Assembly (NCBI RefSeq): GCF_003130405.1
Contig: NZ_QEAS01000001.1
Location: forward strand, 21,654-85,653
Origin: Pararcticibacter amylolyticus
GTDB lineage: Bacteria; Bacteroidota; Bacteroidia; Sphingobacteriales; Sphingobacteriaceae
Reading direction: 5' to 3'
DNA length: 64,000 bases
Shown: in pieces, positions 19,111 to 27,507 of the stretch
Position numbering within the stretch: position 1 is the first letter of the stretch
Layout of the letters: each line of letters starts with the position of its first letter
Notes under the pieces: model-generated
What the model was told of the DNA's origin: nothing
The model's input: only the letters and a program-made list of their open reading frames with translations
The model's database searches: none
Made by a program: the position numbers and the translations under genes

Positions 19111-19154
19111 CATTTATACGGCATGAAGGAACCCTTCTGTTATTCGGGGTCCTC

Positions 19155-19186
19155 TTTACATTCTATTTTAGATTTCTTTATCTTTG
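19155..19186 (+). promoter_or_regulatory. uvrB promoter, predicting a near-leaderless mRNA
   Basis: TTTA (19155-19158), a 20-base spacer, then TATCTTTG (19179-19186), an exact -7 box. The ATG at 19194 is only eight bases from the box, so the predicted 5' leader is about 0-4 bases. Confidence 0.6.
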
Positions 19187-19193
19187 ATATTTC

Positions 19194-21221
19194 ATGGATT
19201 TCAAATTAATATCTGACTACCAGCCTGCCGGCGATCAGCCTGAAGCAATCAGGCAACTCGTTGAGGGAGTCCGGAATGAGGAAAACTACCAAACCCTCCT
19301 CGGGGTTACAGGATCGGGAAAAACATTTACTGTGGCAAATATCATCCAGCAAACGCAGAAGCCTACGCTGATCTTAAGTCACAATAAAACACTGGCAGCA
19401 CAGCTCTACGGTGAGTTCAAACAGTTCTTCCCGGAAAACTCGGTTAACTACTTCGTTTCCTATTATGATTATTATCAGCCTGAGGCATATATAGCTACCA
19501 CTAATACCTATATTGAAAAAGATCTTCAAATCAATGACGAAATAGAAAAATTACGGTTACGGACCACGTCATCCCTTATGTCGGGAAGAAGGGACATCAT
19601 AGTAGTTTCATCTATCTCCTGCATATATGGTATGGGGAATCCTGAGGACTTCTATAATTCTGTATTCCGCTTCGCAGTCGGAACCAGGGTCAGCCGTAAC
19701 GCGTTTCTTCACCGCCTTGTCGAAATCCTCTATTCAAGGACTACAGCAGATTTCAAACGCGGAACGTTCAGGGTTAAGGGGGATACAGTCGATATCTACC
19801 CGGCTTATCTTGATTATGCTTACAGAGTGTCTTTTTTTGGGGATGATATTGAAGAATTAAGTGTGATTGACCCCGGAACAGGAAAAACACTTGAAAAGAT
19901 GACCGAAATGGTGGTCTATCCGGCAAACCTGTTTGTTACGCCAAAAGACCGTTTTAATAAATCAGTATGGGCAATTCAGCAGGAGCTCGAAACACGTAAG
20001 CAGCAGCTGATTTCAGATCAGCGGTTCCTGGAAGCTAAACGGCTTGAAGAAAGGGTAAATTACGACCTGGAAATGATGCGGGAACTGGGATACTGCAGTG
20101 GTATAGAAAACTATTCACGCTTCTTCGATGGACGCAGCCCGGGAATGAGACCATTCTGCCTGCTCGACTATTTTCCTGAAGACTATTTAATGGTTATTGA
20201 TGAAAGCCACGTAACTGTTCCTCAGGTAAGGGCAATGTACGGCGGAGACCGTTCGAGAAAAATGTCGCTCGTAGAGTATGGATTCCGTCTTCCTGCGGCG
20301 CTCGACAACCGGCCTTTGAATTTTGAGGAATTTGAACGCCTGGCACCTCAGACGATTTATGTGAGTGCCACCCCTGGCGACTTTGAACTTGAGAAATCAG
20401 GAGGTGTAGTGGTGGAACAGGTGATCAGACCAACCGGCCTGCTTGACCCAACGATAGAGATCAGGCCGATCATCAACCAGGTGGATGACCTCCTTGACGA
20501 AGTAGACCGGACCGTAAAACAGGGAGACCGGGTATTGGTGACAACACTGACCAAAAGAATGGCGGAAGAGCTTACAAAATACATGGACAGGCTGGGTGTA
20601 AAAGTGAGATACATCCATTCAGAGGTGAAGACCCTGGAAAGGGTTGAAATCCTGAGAGGCCTCCGTCTCGGCGAATTTGATGTACTGGTCGGGATTAATT
20701 TACTGCGGGAAGGACTGGATCTTCCGGAGGTATCACTCGTCGCAATACTCGACGCCGATAAGGAAGGATTTCTGCGTTCAGAACGTTCTCTCATCCAGAC
20801 CATCGGCCGGGCTGCCAGGAATGATCGCGGAAAGGTAATCATGTATGCTGATACGATCACCGACAGCATGCGTATTACAATTGACGAAACGAACCGGCGC
20901 CGCGAAAAACAGATTAGATATAATGAAGAACATGGCATTATTCCGAAAACAGTTGGCAAGTCCAAAGAAGCCATAATTGAGCAAACATCGGTGGTCGACT
21001 TTAAAGGGGGAGTCCAGAAGGTGTATGTAGGAAACGACGAAGTAAGATCTGTGGCAGCAGACCCGATAGTGCAATACATGAGCAAACCGGAGCTCAAAAA
21101 GGCTATCGAAAAGACAAAAAAGGATATGCTTGCTGCTGCAAAAGACATGGACTTCTTACTTGCTGCAAAGCTCAGGGACGAAATGTTCGCCCTGGAGAAA
21201 GAGATGGAAGGAAGAGGCTAA
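19194..21221 (+). CDS. uvrB: Excinuclease ABC subunit UvrB
   Basis: Central damage-verifying helicase-like subunit of nucleotide excision repair. Seen in order: Walker A GVTGSGKT (residues 39-46), the beta-hairpin YYDYYQPEAY that probes DNA damage, a DESH Walker B box (VIDESHVTV), helicase motifs including VSATPGDFE and IQTIGRAARN, and a C-terminal UVR domain (about 635-672) for UvrC contact. The 675-residue length is normal. It is transcribed alone from a promoter that practically touches the start codon. Confidence 0.97.
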   Translation: MDFKLISDYQPAGDQPEAIRQLVEGVRNEENYQTLLGVTGSGKTFTVANIIQQTQKPTLILSHNKTLAAQLYGEFKQFFPENSVNYFVSYYDYYQPEAYIATTNTYIEKDLQINDEIEKLRLRTTSSLMSGRRDIIVVSSISCIYGMGNPEDFYNSVFRFAVGTRVSRNAFLHRLVEILYSRTTADFKRGTFRVKGDTVDIYPAYLDYAYRVSFFGDDIEELSVIDPGTGKTLEKMTEMVVYPANLFVTPKDRFNKSVWAIQQELETRKQQLISDQRFLEAKRLEERVNYDLEMMRELGYCSGIENYSRFFDGRSPGMRPFCLLDYFPEDYLMVIDESHVTVPQVRAMYGGDRSRKMSLVEYGFRLPAALDNRPLNFEEFERLAPQTIYVSATPGDFELEKSGGVVVEQVIRPTGLLDPTIEIRPIINQVDDLLDEVDRTVKQGDRVLVTTLTKRMAEELTKYMDRLGVKVRYIHSEVKTLERVEILRGLRLGEFDVLVGINLLREGLDLPEVSLVAILDADKEGFLRSERSLIQTIGRAARNDRGKVIMYADTITDSMRITIDETNRRREKQIRYNEEHGIIPKTVGKSKEAIIEQTSVVDFKGGVQKVYVGNDEVRSVAADPIVQYMSKPELKKAIEKTKKDMLAAAKDMDFLLAAKLRDEMFALEKEMEGRG

Positions 21222-21338
21222 GGACACATGAATTATGTGTTATGAGTGACTAATAACTTTAGTGCAAACAAGATAAACAATAACAGTCAGCCAGAAGCTA
21301 ATTACCAAAAGCCAATTGCTGACAACTAATATCTAATA

Positions 21339-21539
21339 ATGAACGGACAATACAGAAAAGATATATTCCCGGGACTGGAGGTGGATATAATCCTCAAAAA
21401 AGATCAGCGCTCAGGTAAACTGACGCGGGGAATTGTAAAGAATCTATTGACAAGCTCAGCCTTTCACTCCCGGGGGATTAAAGTGCGCCTCGAAGACGGA
21501 CAGATAGGCCGTGTAGCAGAAATAGTCGAAGAAGATTAG
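21339..21539 (+). CDS. YwbE family protein
   Basis: Small protein of 66 residues matching the YwbE/DUF2196 family across its whole length: RKDIFPGLEVDIILKKDQRS, GKLTRGIVKNLLT and GIKVRLEDGQIGRVAEI. Predicted small beta fold, function unknown. No signal peptide. It stands between uvrB and the DUF4834 gene in the same direction, with 117 bases upstream in which no clear promoter is seen. Confidence 0.85.
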   Translation: MNGQYRKDIFPGLEVDIILKKDQRSGKLTRGIVKNLLTSSAFHSRGIKVRLEDGQIGRVAEIVEED

Positions 21540-21624
21540 CATTCCGAAATTCACGGGATTGTAAATGTTCCTTTACGGGTGTAATATTTAAAGAGTTTAT
21601 TCGTCATATTTGTAACATATAAAA

Positions 21625-21894
21625 ATGACAGCATTACTAAAATTTCTTCTCATAATAATCTGCGTACTTTGGCTTATAAGAATGCTTGTGCGCCTTCTCC
21701 TACCTATTTTGTTCCAAAAACTGGTAAATAAGGCACAGCAACGGGTTAACAATCCTTACCAGCAGCAAACGTATCAGCGGAAACAGAGTCAGCCATCCGG
21801 CAAATTAAATATAGATTATATCCCTCCCAAAGACAAGGAAGCCCGGGCTGCAGACAGAGCAGGCGATTTTATAGATTTCGAAGAAATTAAATAA
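21625..21894 (+). CDS. DUF4834 family small membrane protein
   Basis: An 89-residue protein with one N-terminal membrane helix (about residues 5-30), a basic Gln/Pro-rich cytosolic linker, and a conserved acidic end including LNIDYIPPKD and DFIDFEEI, as in DUF4834 proteins of Bacteroidota. Function unknown. It lies between ywbE and the YfhO gene. A poor -7 match (CATATTTG at 21605) is close to the ATG. Confidence 0.72.
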   Translation: MTALLKFLLIIICVLWLIRMLVRLLLPILFQKLVNKAQQRVNNPYQQQTYQRKQSQPSGKLNIDYIPPKDKEARAADRAGDFIDFEEIK

Positions 21895-21987
21895 ACGCAA
21901 CCACTCACGTGCCTTATTTTTAAGGCTCCGTTTTCAAAATATTTCGCCCCAATAGTAAAAGCCGCTATAGCATAGGCTAAAAAATTC

Positions 21988-21995
21988 TATTTTTG
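21988..21995 (+). promoter_or_regulatory. -7 promoter box of the YfhO-family gene
   Basis: TATTTTTG, an exact TAnnTTTG match, with a predicted leader of about 15 bases before ATG 22014. The -33 element is unclear. Confidence 0.45.
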
Positions 21996-22013
21996 GTGAC
22001 CAATATTTGAATA

Positions 22014-24524
22014 ATGAGTAACTGGTTTAAGCGAAATGGCATTCATATAGCCGTTATAGTTTTTTTTATTGTACTGTGTTTTATCTATTTCAGCCCGCTT
22101 CTTCAAGGTAAGATTATTTACCAGGGAGATGTTTTGCAGGCCAAAGCCATGCAAAGGGAGATTATGGATTTCAAGGCCAAAGATGGAACAGCCCCATTGT
22201 GGACGAACGCTATGTTTGGAGGAATGCCATCTTACCAGATCTGGACACAATACTACATGAATGTAGCTTCTTATATAATACAGGCGTTCACTACATTCTT
22301 TCCTAATCCGATTCATATCGTTTTGCTGCTTCTGCTGGGATCATATCTTATGTTTTCACTGCTGAAGGTAAACCCATGGCTTGCCGCCGCGGGTGCCATA
22401 GCTTTTGCTTTTTCCACATATAATTTCACCATTCTTGAAGCCGGACACCTTAATAAAGCAATGGCTATTGCTTTCTTTGGTCCTATAACGGCGGGTATCA
22501 TACTAACTTTCAGGGGTAAACACCTACTGGGAGCCAGTCTTACGGCACTGTTTATTGCTCTTGAAATCAGAGCAAACCACATCCAGATGACTTACTATCT
22601 GTTCCTGGTGCTGCTCATTCTTGGCTTCATAGAACTTTACCATGCTGTTAAGTCAAAAACAACATCAGACTTTTTGAAATCAGCGGTATGGATTGTGGCG
22701 GCAGTAATACTCGGAGCAGCGGTAAACGCAGGAACGCTTTGGACAACCTATGAATACGGCCAGGAATCTATTCGCGGAAAATCTAATATCAAAACAGAAG
22801 GAGATAAACCATCCAACGGGCTTGACAGGGAATATGCTTATCAATGGAGCCAGGGTGTCGGCGAAACTCTGACGTTCCTCGTACCCGACGCCTATGGAGG
22901 TGAATCAGGTAAGAAGCTGGACAAAGATTCGAAAGTCGCAAAAGCACTGATGACAAAAGGTATTCCCGAAGCCCAGGTAGAAGGAGCTTTGCAGCAATTG
23001 CAGGGCATGGGGCTCGTTAATACCTATTGGGGCTCTAAGCCTTTCACTTCCGGACCATACTATTTTGGGGCGGCTATCTGCTTTCTTTTCGTATTAGGAC
23101 TGTTCATTGTGCGTGACCGGATCAAATGGTGGATCTTAAGCGCTACCATATTGACCATGTTCCTTTCCTTCGGAAAGAATCTCCCTTTTGTCTCCGATCT
23201 GTTCTTCAATTATTTTCCTTTATATAACAAATTCAGAGCAGTAGAATCTATTCTGGCAGTCACGCAGTTACTATTCCCGGTTTTAGCTGTATTGGCTATA
23301 AAAGAAATTACAGACGGTAAACGTGACGCCAAAGAATTACTGAAGAATCTGAAATATTCTGTCTATATAACAGGAGGCCTTTTGCTTATCCTGATAGTTA
23401 TCCCGGGGCTTATTCTTAGTTTCAAATCCCCCAACAATGAATCAATCCTGCAGGGACTTACACAGGTAACTGGCGGCGACCAGGGTTTTGCCAGTCTGTT
23501 AGTAAACAGCCTGGTAGACGACAGGACAAGCATTGCACGAATGGACGCCTTCCGGTCATTGATATTTGTACTGATCGGGGCTGCTATTTTGTGGATGCTG
23601 ATTCAGAAAAAGATCAACTCACAACTGGCCTTCATCCTGATAGGATTGACAATCCTGATTGACATGTGGTCTGTCGATAAACGCTATCTGAATAACGATA
23701 AGTTTGTGGATCAGGCAACCATTAACCAGACTTTTAAAAAGCGCGAAGTGGATGATCTCATTATGCGTGATACCAGTCCCAATTACAGGGTACTTGATCT
23801 CACCATTAATACATTTTCTGATGCCTCTGCCTCTTATTTTCACAACACAGTAGGTGGCTACCATGCTGCTAAGCTGAAGCGTTTTCAGGAAGTACTGGAC
23901 AAGCAGTTTAACAATGCGATCAACGAAGACGTTCTCGATATGCTCAATACAAAGTATGTTATTACGGCAGACGAGAAAGGACAATCACAGCGTATTCAAA
24001 ACAGAAGTTCCGCATGTGGGAACGCCTGGTTTGTTTCAAATATCCTGTACGTTAAAAACGCGGAAGAAGAGATGACAGGCATTAACAGCTTCGACCCTCA
24101 CAAAGAAGCTATTGTTGATGAAAGCTTTAAGTCTGTAATAGATACAAAAAAGGCAGGGACGCCGGACCCTAATGCTGTTATACAGTTAACAAATTATCAT
24201 CCCGACCATCTCACCTATGAGTATTCCTGCGGCAAAGATATGATAGCGGTGTTCGCCGAAGTCTGGTATGACAAGGGATGGAACGCATATGTCGACGGAG
24301 AAAAAATCCCTCATTTCAGGGCAAACTATATTCTTCGCGCAGCACAGCTTCCCGGAGGGAATCATAAGCTGGAGTTTAAATTCGAGCCAACTTCATATTT
24401 TGCCGGAGAGAAAATTTCGCTGGCAGCTTCTATCCTTCTCATAGGGGGCCTTGGCTTTGCAGGTTTCAGAGAAAGGAAGCGGGGGGGAGAGCCTGATAAT
24501 GAAAAGAAAAAGGCTAAAAGTTAG
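22014..24524 (+). CDS. YfhO-family polytopic membrane protein
   Basis: A large (836 aa) GT-C-like membrane protein. At least eleven hydrophobic helices cover about residues 8-590, separated by a long outer loop that contains EYGQESIRGKSNI near residue 245. A C-terminal extracytoplasmic beta-rich domain (about 640-800) includes VFAEVWYDKGWNAYVDG, a YfhO hallmark, and a last helix precedes a basic tail. Firmicute YfhO is linked to lipoteichoic acid glycosylation, which cannot apply here; a role in lipid-linked sugar transfer is only an inference. A perfect terminator hairpin follows. Confidence 0.82.
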   Translation: MSNWFKRNGIHIAVIVFFIVLCFIYFSPLLQGKIIYQGDVLQAKAMQREIMDFKAKDGTAPLWTNAMFGGMPSYQIWTQYYMNVASYIIQAFTTFFPNPIHIVLLLLLGSYLMFSLLKVNPWLAAAGAIAFAFSTYNFTILEAGHLNKAMAIAFFGPITAGIILTFRGKHLLGASLTALFIALEIRANHIQMTYYLFLVLLILGFIELYHAVKSKTTSDFLKSAVWIVAAVILGAAVNAGTLWTTYEYGQESIRGKSNIKTEGDKPSNGLDREYAYQWSQGVGETLTFLVPDAYGGESGKKLDKDSKVAKALMTKGIPEAQVEGALQQLQGMGLVNTYWGSKPFTSGPYYFGAAICFLFVLGLFIVRDRIKWWILSATILTMFLSFGKNLPFVSDLFFNYFPLYNKFRAVESILAVTQLLFPVLAVLAIKEITDGKRDAKELLKNLKYSVYITGGLLLILIVIPGLILSFKSPNNESILQGLTQVTGGDQGFASLLVNSLVDDRTSIARMDAFRSLIFVLIGAAILWMLIQKKINSQLAFILIGLTILIDMWSVDKRYLNNDKFVDQATINQTFKKREVDDLIMRDTSPNYRVLDLTINTFSDASASYFHNTVGGYHAAKLKRFQEVLDKQFNNAINEDVLDMLNTKYVITADEKGQSQRIQNRSSACGNAWFVSNILYVKNAEEEMTGINSFDPHKEAIVDESFKSVIDTKKAGTPDPNAVIQLTNYHPDHLTYEYSCGKDMIAVFAEVWYDKGWNAYVDGEKIPHFRANYILRAAQLPGGNHKLEFKFEPTSYFAGEKISLAASILLIGGLGFAGFRERKRGGEPDNEKKKAKS

Positions 24525-24539
24525 CCTGGAAATAAAGTT

Positions 24540-24580
24540 AAAAAGAAAAAGCGTCCCCTTAGGAGACGCTTTTTCTTTTT
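24540..24580. terminator. Bidirectional terminator between YfhO and GT2 genes
   Basis: A perfect 16-bp stem (24540-24555 with 24565-24580) with a 9-base loop. T-runs occur in both orientations, so it serves both convergent genes. Its right end reaches the last two bases of the GT2 gene. Confidence 0.88.
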
Positions 24581-25340
24581 AGTCATTTGTTCTTCCATGC
24601 TTCAGATAATAAGCAAACAAGTTGATTGCAATAATAAAATGGTTTAACACATTTGGTATAAAGCCATAATGCTCACTAAAAATCTTAAACCGTTCTATAA
24701 GGCTCTGTCTGTGCTTCTTTTTTGACATCCCCCCTACCATGTATTTCGCAACAAACATCTTTGTATTAACCACTTTACCGGCCTTTTTTAAGGCTTTTAA
24801 TATCCAGTCAATATCAGCGCTTAGCTGATATTCGGGATTGTAAGGTGAAGTAATATCTCTTCTGATATAAATAGCCTGATGACTTACACTCATACCATAC
24901 CGGAAGCTGTGATAAGTGAGTTGTTCCGGTGCTTTATGCCGCCTTACGCCCAGATTGTTCCAGTGTTCATCATACATCTCTGTCTCTCCATAATAAATGT
25001 CGGCATCAGAAGATGAATTGAATATACGCTCCACGGTATTTAAAGAATAAATTTCATCGCCGGAATTCATAAAAAGCACATAATCTCCCGTAGCCAGATT
25101 AAGCCCTTTGTTCATGGCATCATATATCCCTTTGTCCCTTTCAGACCTGAGCACATCAATTTTATCTTCGTACCTTTTTATGATATCTAAGGTACCGTCA
25201 GTTGAGGCTCCGTCAATTACTATGTATTCTATATTCGGATAAGTTTGATTGACAACCGATAATACCGTCCGCTCAATACATTCAGCGTTATTAAAAACGA
25301 CAGTGATAACGCTCAGCAGGGGCTTTGAATTATTCTTCAT
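24579..25340 (-). CDS. Glycosyltransferase family 2 protein
   Basis: GT-A fold glycosyltransferase, predicted cytosolic and acting on a nucleotide-sugar donor. The N-terminus has SVITVVFNNAECIERTVLS and QTYPNIEYIVIDGASTDGT. A SGDE motif (in LFMNSGDEIY, about residue 95) stands where the metal-binding DxD-type motif is expected. Relatives include WcaA/PGL-type enzymes of exopolysaccharide synthesis. I chose ATG 25340; ATG 25355 adds MSSKP and lengthens the overlap with the upstream GT4 gene. Acceptor and sugar unknown. Confidence 0.85.
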   Translation of the reverse strand: MKNNSKPLLSVITVVFNNAECIERTVLSVVNQTYPNIEYIVIDGASTDGTLDIIKRYEDKIDVLRSERDKGIYDAMNKGLNLATGDYVLFMNSGDEIYSLNTVERIFNSSSDADIYYGETEMYDEHWNNLGVRRHKAPEQLTYHSFRYGMSVSHQAIYIRRDITSPYNPEYQLSADIDWILKALKKAGKVVNTKMFVAKYMVGGMSKKKHRQSLIERFKIFSEHYGFIPNVLNHFIIAINLFAYYLKHGRTND

Positions 25341-26619
25341 CGGCTTGGATGACATCAGTATTATTTAACAATTTCTTATAGAGCGCAATATGCTGCTCAG
25401 CAATAACCCTTTCTGAAAAATTCTCTTCGACCGTTCTTCTCGCAGACCTGTTAAGCATTTCGCGGTCCCCGAATGATAATACCCATTCAATTCCCTGTGC
25501 GAAGCTCGCAGAAGATCTGTATTCCGCAAGATAGCCGTTTTCCTTGTGCCGCACCATATCCGGAATTCCACCGGTAGTAAAAGCGACCACAGGAGTACCG
25601 CACGCGAGACTTTCCATCACGGTATTGGGTAAATTGTCTTCCAGGGAAGGGGTCAGAAAAACATCAGCAGCACTGTAAAACATCGCAAGCTGCTCATCGT
25701 CCGAAATAGTACCAAGAAAAGTTGCCTTTACCGGAAAATCAGGAACGTTTTTTTCGTCACGATTTCCGAACACCACCAGTTCTACGTTTTCAGGATCAAT
25801 CCTCCCTCCATCAACCAGGAGCTGAAGAGATTCAAGGAGATAAGGAGTTCCTTTATGAAGATCTTTGCGTGATGGCATAAACCCGCTGAGCATAATAAAC
25901 TTTCCTGCTGAAAGTCCAGCTCTTCTCTTCGCCTCTGATTTATCGAGCGGCTTGAAAGTAGAGGTATCAAGGGTGTTCGGAATAACCTGTATTCCTGCAT
26001 TTCCCAGAAGTTTACTTCTTTTAACCGATGCAGCCATCCATGTACTTGGTGCAATAACCGACGGAAGAACTTTCTTATATGCATCTTCCTTAGCTTTCCA
26101 GATCCTGTGAGAAAGATCGCCGGGCGAGGATCGTTTCAGCAGGGGACACATACCACACTCATTTTCAAAATGTTCGCATGAGTAACGCACGTGACATCCG
26201 CCGGTAAAGGCGTTGCTGTCATGAAAGGTCCATACAACAGGTTTATTTAATTGCGCCAATTTGGCCACATCCCGCGGCCTGAGGAATGCATGGTTCACCC
26301 AATGCAGATGGATGACATCTGCATTGCTGAGCTCCTTATTGGCAGCTGCATTCTTGCCCCACACGGGGACTGAAAAGGGTACCTTGACCTTCTTCGAAAA
26401 AAAAGAAGTAATAAAGCGTTCGGTCAGGATGCAAAAAGCAGTAAAAGCTTTTGAAAAAAAACTATTGCTGAAGCTTTTTATACCGGGATCTTTCCCAAAC
26501 TTATAATTCACTAAAACTTCCGAATCAATCCCCTCAGATCGCAGCGCTTCATTTAACCGCAGGCAGGCACGTCCTGCTCCACCGTTTCCGTCATATGCAT
26601 TTAGATGTGCAACTCTCAC
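25330..26619 (-). CDS. Glycosyltransferase family 4 protein
   Basis: GT-B retaining glycosyltransferase of about 430 residues. The N-terminal glycine-rich acceptor region reads LNAYDGNGGAGRACLRL. A cysteine cluster (GGCHVRYSCEHFENECGMCP, about residues 140-160) occurs in WcaC-like enzymes. The C-terminal nucleotide-sugar site includes FLTPSLEDNLPNTVMESLACGTPVVAF. I start at GTG 26619, which aligns with the usual M of family members. The in-frame TTG at 26628 lies inside the -7 box at 26626-26633, so it cannot be on the mRNA. It overlaps the GT2 gene by 11 bases. Sugar specificity unknown. Confidence 0.85.
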   Translation of the reverse strand: MRVAHLNAYDGNGGAGRACLRLNEALRSEGIDSEVLVNYKFGKDPGIKSFSNSFFSKAFTAFCILTERFITSFFSKKVKVPFSVPVWGKNAAANKELSNADVIHLHWVNHAFLRPRDVAKLAQLNKPVVWTFHDSNAFTGGCHVRYSCEHFENECGMCPLLKRSSPGDLSHRIWKAKEDAYKKVLPSVIAPSTWMAASVKRSKLLGNAGIQVIPNTLDTSTFKPLDKSEAKRRAGLSAGKFIMLSGFMPSRKDLHKGTPYLLESLQLLVDGGRIDPENVELVVFGNRDEKNVPDFPVKATFLGTISDDEQLAMFYSAADVFLTPSLEDNLPNTVMESLACGTPVVAFTTGGIPDMVRHKENGYLAEYRSSASFAQGIEWVLSFGDREMLNRSARRTVEENFSERVIAEQHIALYKKLLNNTDVIQADEE

Positions 26620-26625
26620 AACCGC

Positions 26626-26633
26626 CAAAAATA
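26626..26633 (-). promoter_or_regulatory. -7 promoter box of the GT4-GT2 operon
   Basis: Minus-strand TATTTTTG, an exact TAnnTTTG match. The transcript start is predicted near 26622, about three bases before the GTG start at 26619, so the mRNA would be nearly leaderless. Confidence 0.5.
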
Positions 26634-26664
26634 CAATTCATTAATGTCTTTCCTCTTTTTTTTC

Positions 26665-26672
26665 TTTCTTTG
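26665..26672 (+). promoter_or_regulatory. Possible -7 promoter box of the methyltransferase gene
   Basis: TTTCTTTG, one mismatch from TAnnTTTG, eight bases before ATG 26680. The divergent GT4 promoter is only about 30 bases away, so the two may interfere or be coregulated. Confidence 0.35.
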
Positions 26673-26679
26673 CACAAGT

Positions 26680-27426
26680 ATGTCTAATACACTCACTGAC
26701 CGTAGCTTTTGGAGTAACTATTGGGAGTCTAAATCGGGTTTGGCCTTCCCTGTTGGCAGAAATTACCTGTTCCACCAGCAGCTGTCCGGGATCATTGCTG
26801 AAAACCATCCCCAAAACGCTATTGAGCTGGGAGGCTTCCCCGGATACTATGCTATTTTTCTTAAAAAGCACTTCAATATTAATAGTACACTACTCGATTA
26901 TTTTGTTCACCCCGGCATATTAAAGGATGTGCTTCATGCAAATAACCTGTCATCAGGAGACATCCGGGTAATCGAAGCCGATCTTTTTAATTACGAAAGC
27001 AGTCAGCAATATGATCTGGTCCTGTCCTGCGGGTTAATAGAACACTTCCACGATACAAAGGACATTATCGCCAGACATCTCAGCCTTCTGAAGCCTGGTG
27101 GACAATTATTTATTACGCTGCCGAACTTCAGGGGAGTCAACGGATGGGTGCAGAAAAAATTTGATCCTGAGAACTACGAAAAACACAATATCAACTCTAT
27201 GGATATTGACCTGCTGAGGTCTATTGCCAACGAACTTGAGCTAAAGGATATAAAAGCAGATTATTTTGGAGGCTTTAGTTTATGGCTTGAAAATAAGGAT
27301 CAGGTTTCCCCCTTCATCAGGGCATTTCTCAAATCTCTCTGGCTGGCCGGAAAGGTGCTGACAAAAACACTCCGGTTCGAGTCAAAACAATTATCCCCCT
27401 ACATCATCCTTCAGGCAAGAAAATAA
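26680..27426 (+). CDS. Class I SAM-dependent methyltransferase
   Basis: A 248-residue Rossmann-type methyltransferase. Motif I is ELGGFPGYYAIFL (about residue 48). A later acidic residue follows in STLLDYF, and VLSCGLIEHFHD and HLSLLKPGGQLFITLPNF match the motif IV/post-motif pattern of small-molecule methyltransferases. The start is ATG 26680; an ATG at 26605 would place it inside the divergent GT4 gene and across both promoters. It opens the plus-strand arm of the glycan locus, so O-methylation of a sugar is a reasonable inference. Substrate unknown. Confidence 0.8.
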   Translation: MSNTLTDRSFWSNYWESKSGLAFPVGRNYLFHQQLSGIIAENHPQNAIELGGFPGYYAIFLKKHFNINSTLLDYFVHPGILKDVLHANNLSSGDIRVIEADLFNYESSQQYDLVLSCGLIEHFHDTKDIIARHLSLLKPGGQLFITLPNFRGVNGWVQKKFDPENYEKHNINSMDIDLLRSIANELELKDIKADYFGGFSLWLENKDQVSPFIRAFLKSLWLAGKVLTKTLRFESKQLSPYIILQARK

Positions 27427-27467
27427 GTTAAAGCCCCGGCCTCTCACTCTTTCAGTATACAATATAC

Positions 27468-27475
27468 TATATTTG
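27468..27475 (+). promoter_or_regulatory. -7 promoter box before the nonulosonic acid genes
   Basis: TATATTTG, an exact TAnnTTTG match, giving a leader of about 29 bases before ATG 27508. It may drive the Maf/CST-like gene and the pse genes independently of the methyltransferase. The -33 element is unclear. Confidence 0.4.
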
Positions 27476-27507
27476 CAGGTATGCTGGCTTAATGCCGGGG
27501 ATTTACT

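Noticed and set aside
20357..21148. Long minus-strand frame of 263 codons
   Set aside because: Lies entirely within uvrB; Ser/Arg-rich composition is typical of a shadow frame.
21224..21240. Inverted repeat ACACAT/ATGTGT after uvrB
   Set aside because: Only six base pairs and no T-run; unlikely to be a terminator.
26605..26679. Longer N-terminus for the methyltransferase
   Set aside because: It overlaps the divergent GT4 gene and both promoters; MSNTLTDRSFW at 26680 is a normal start.
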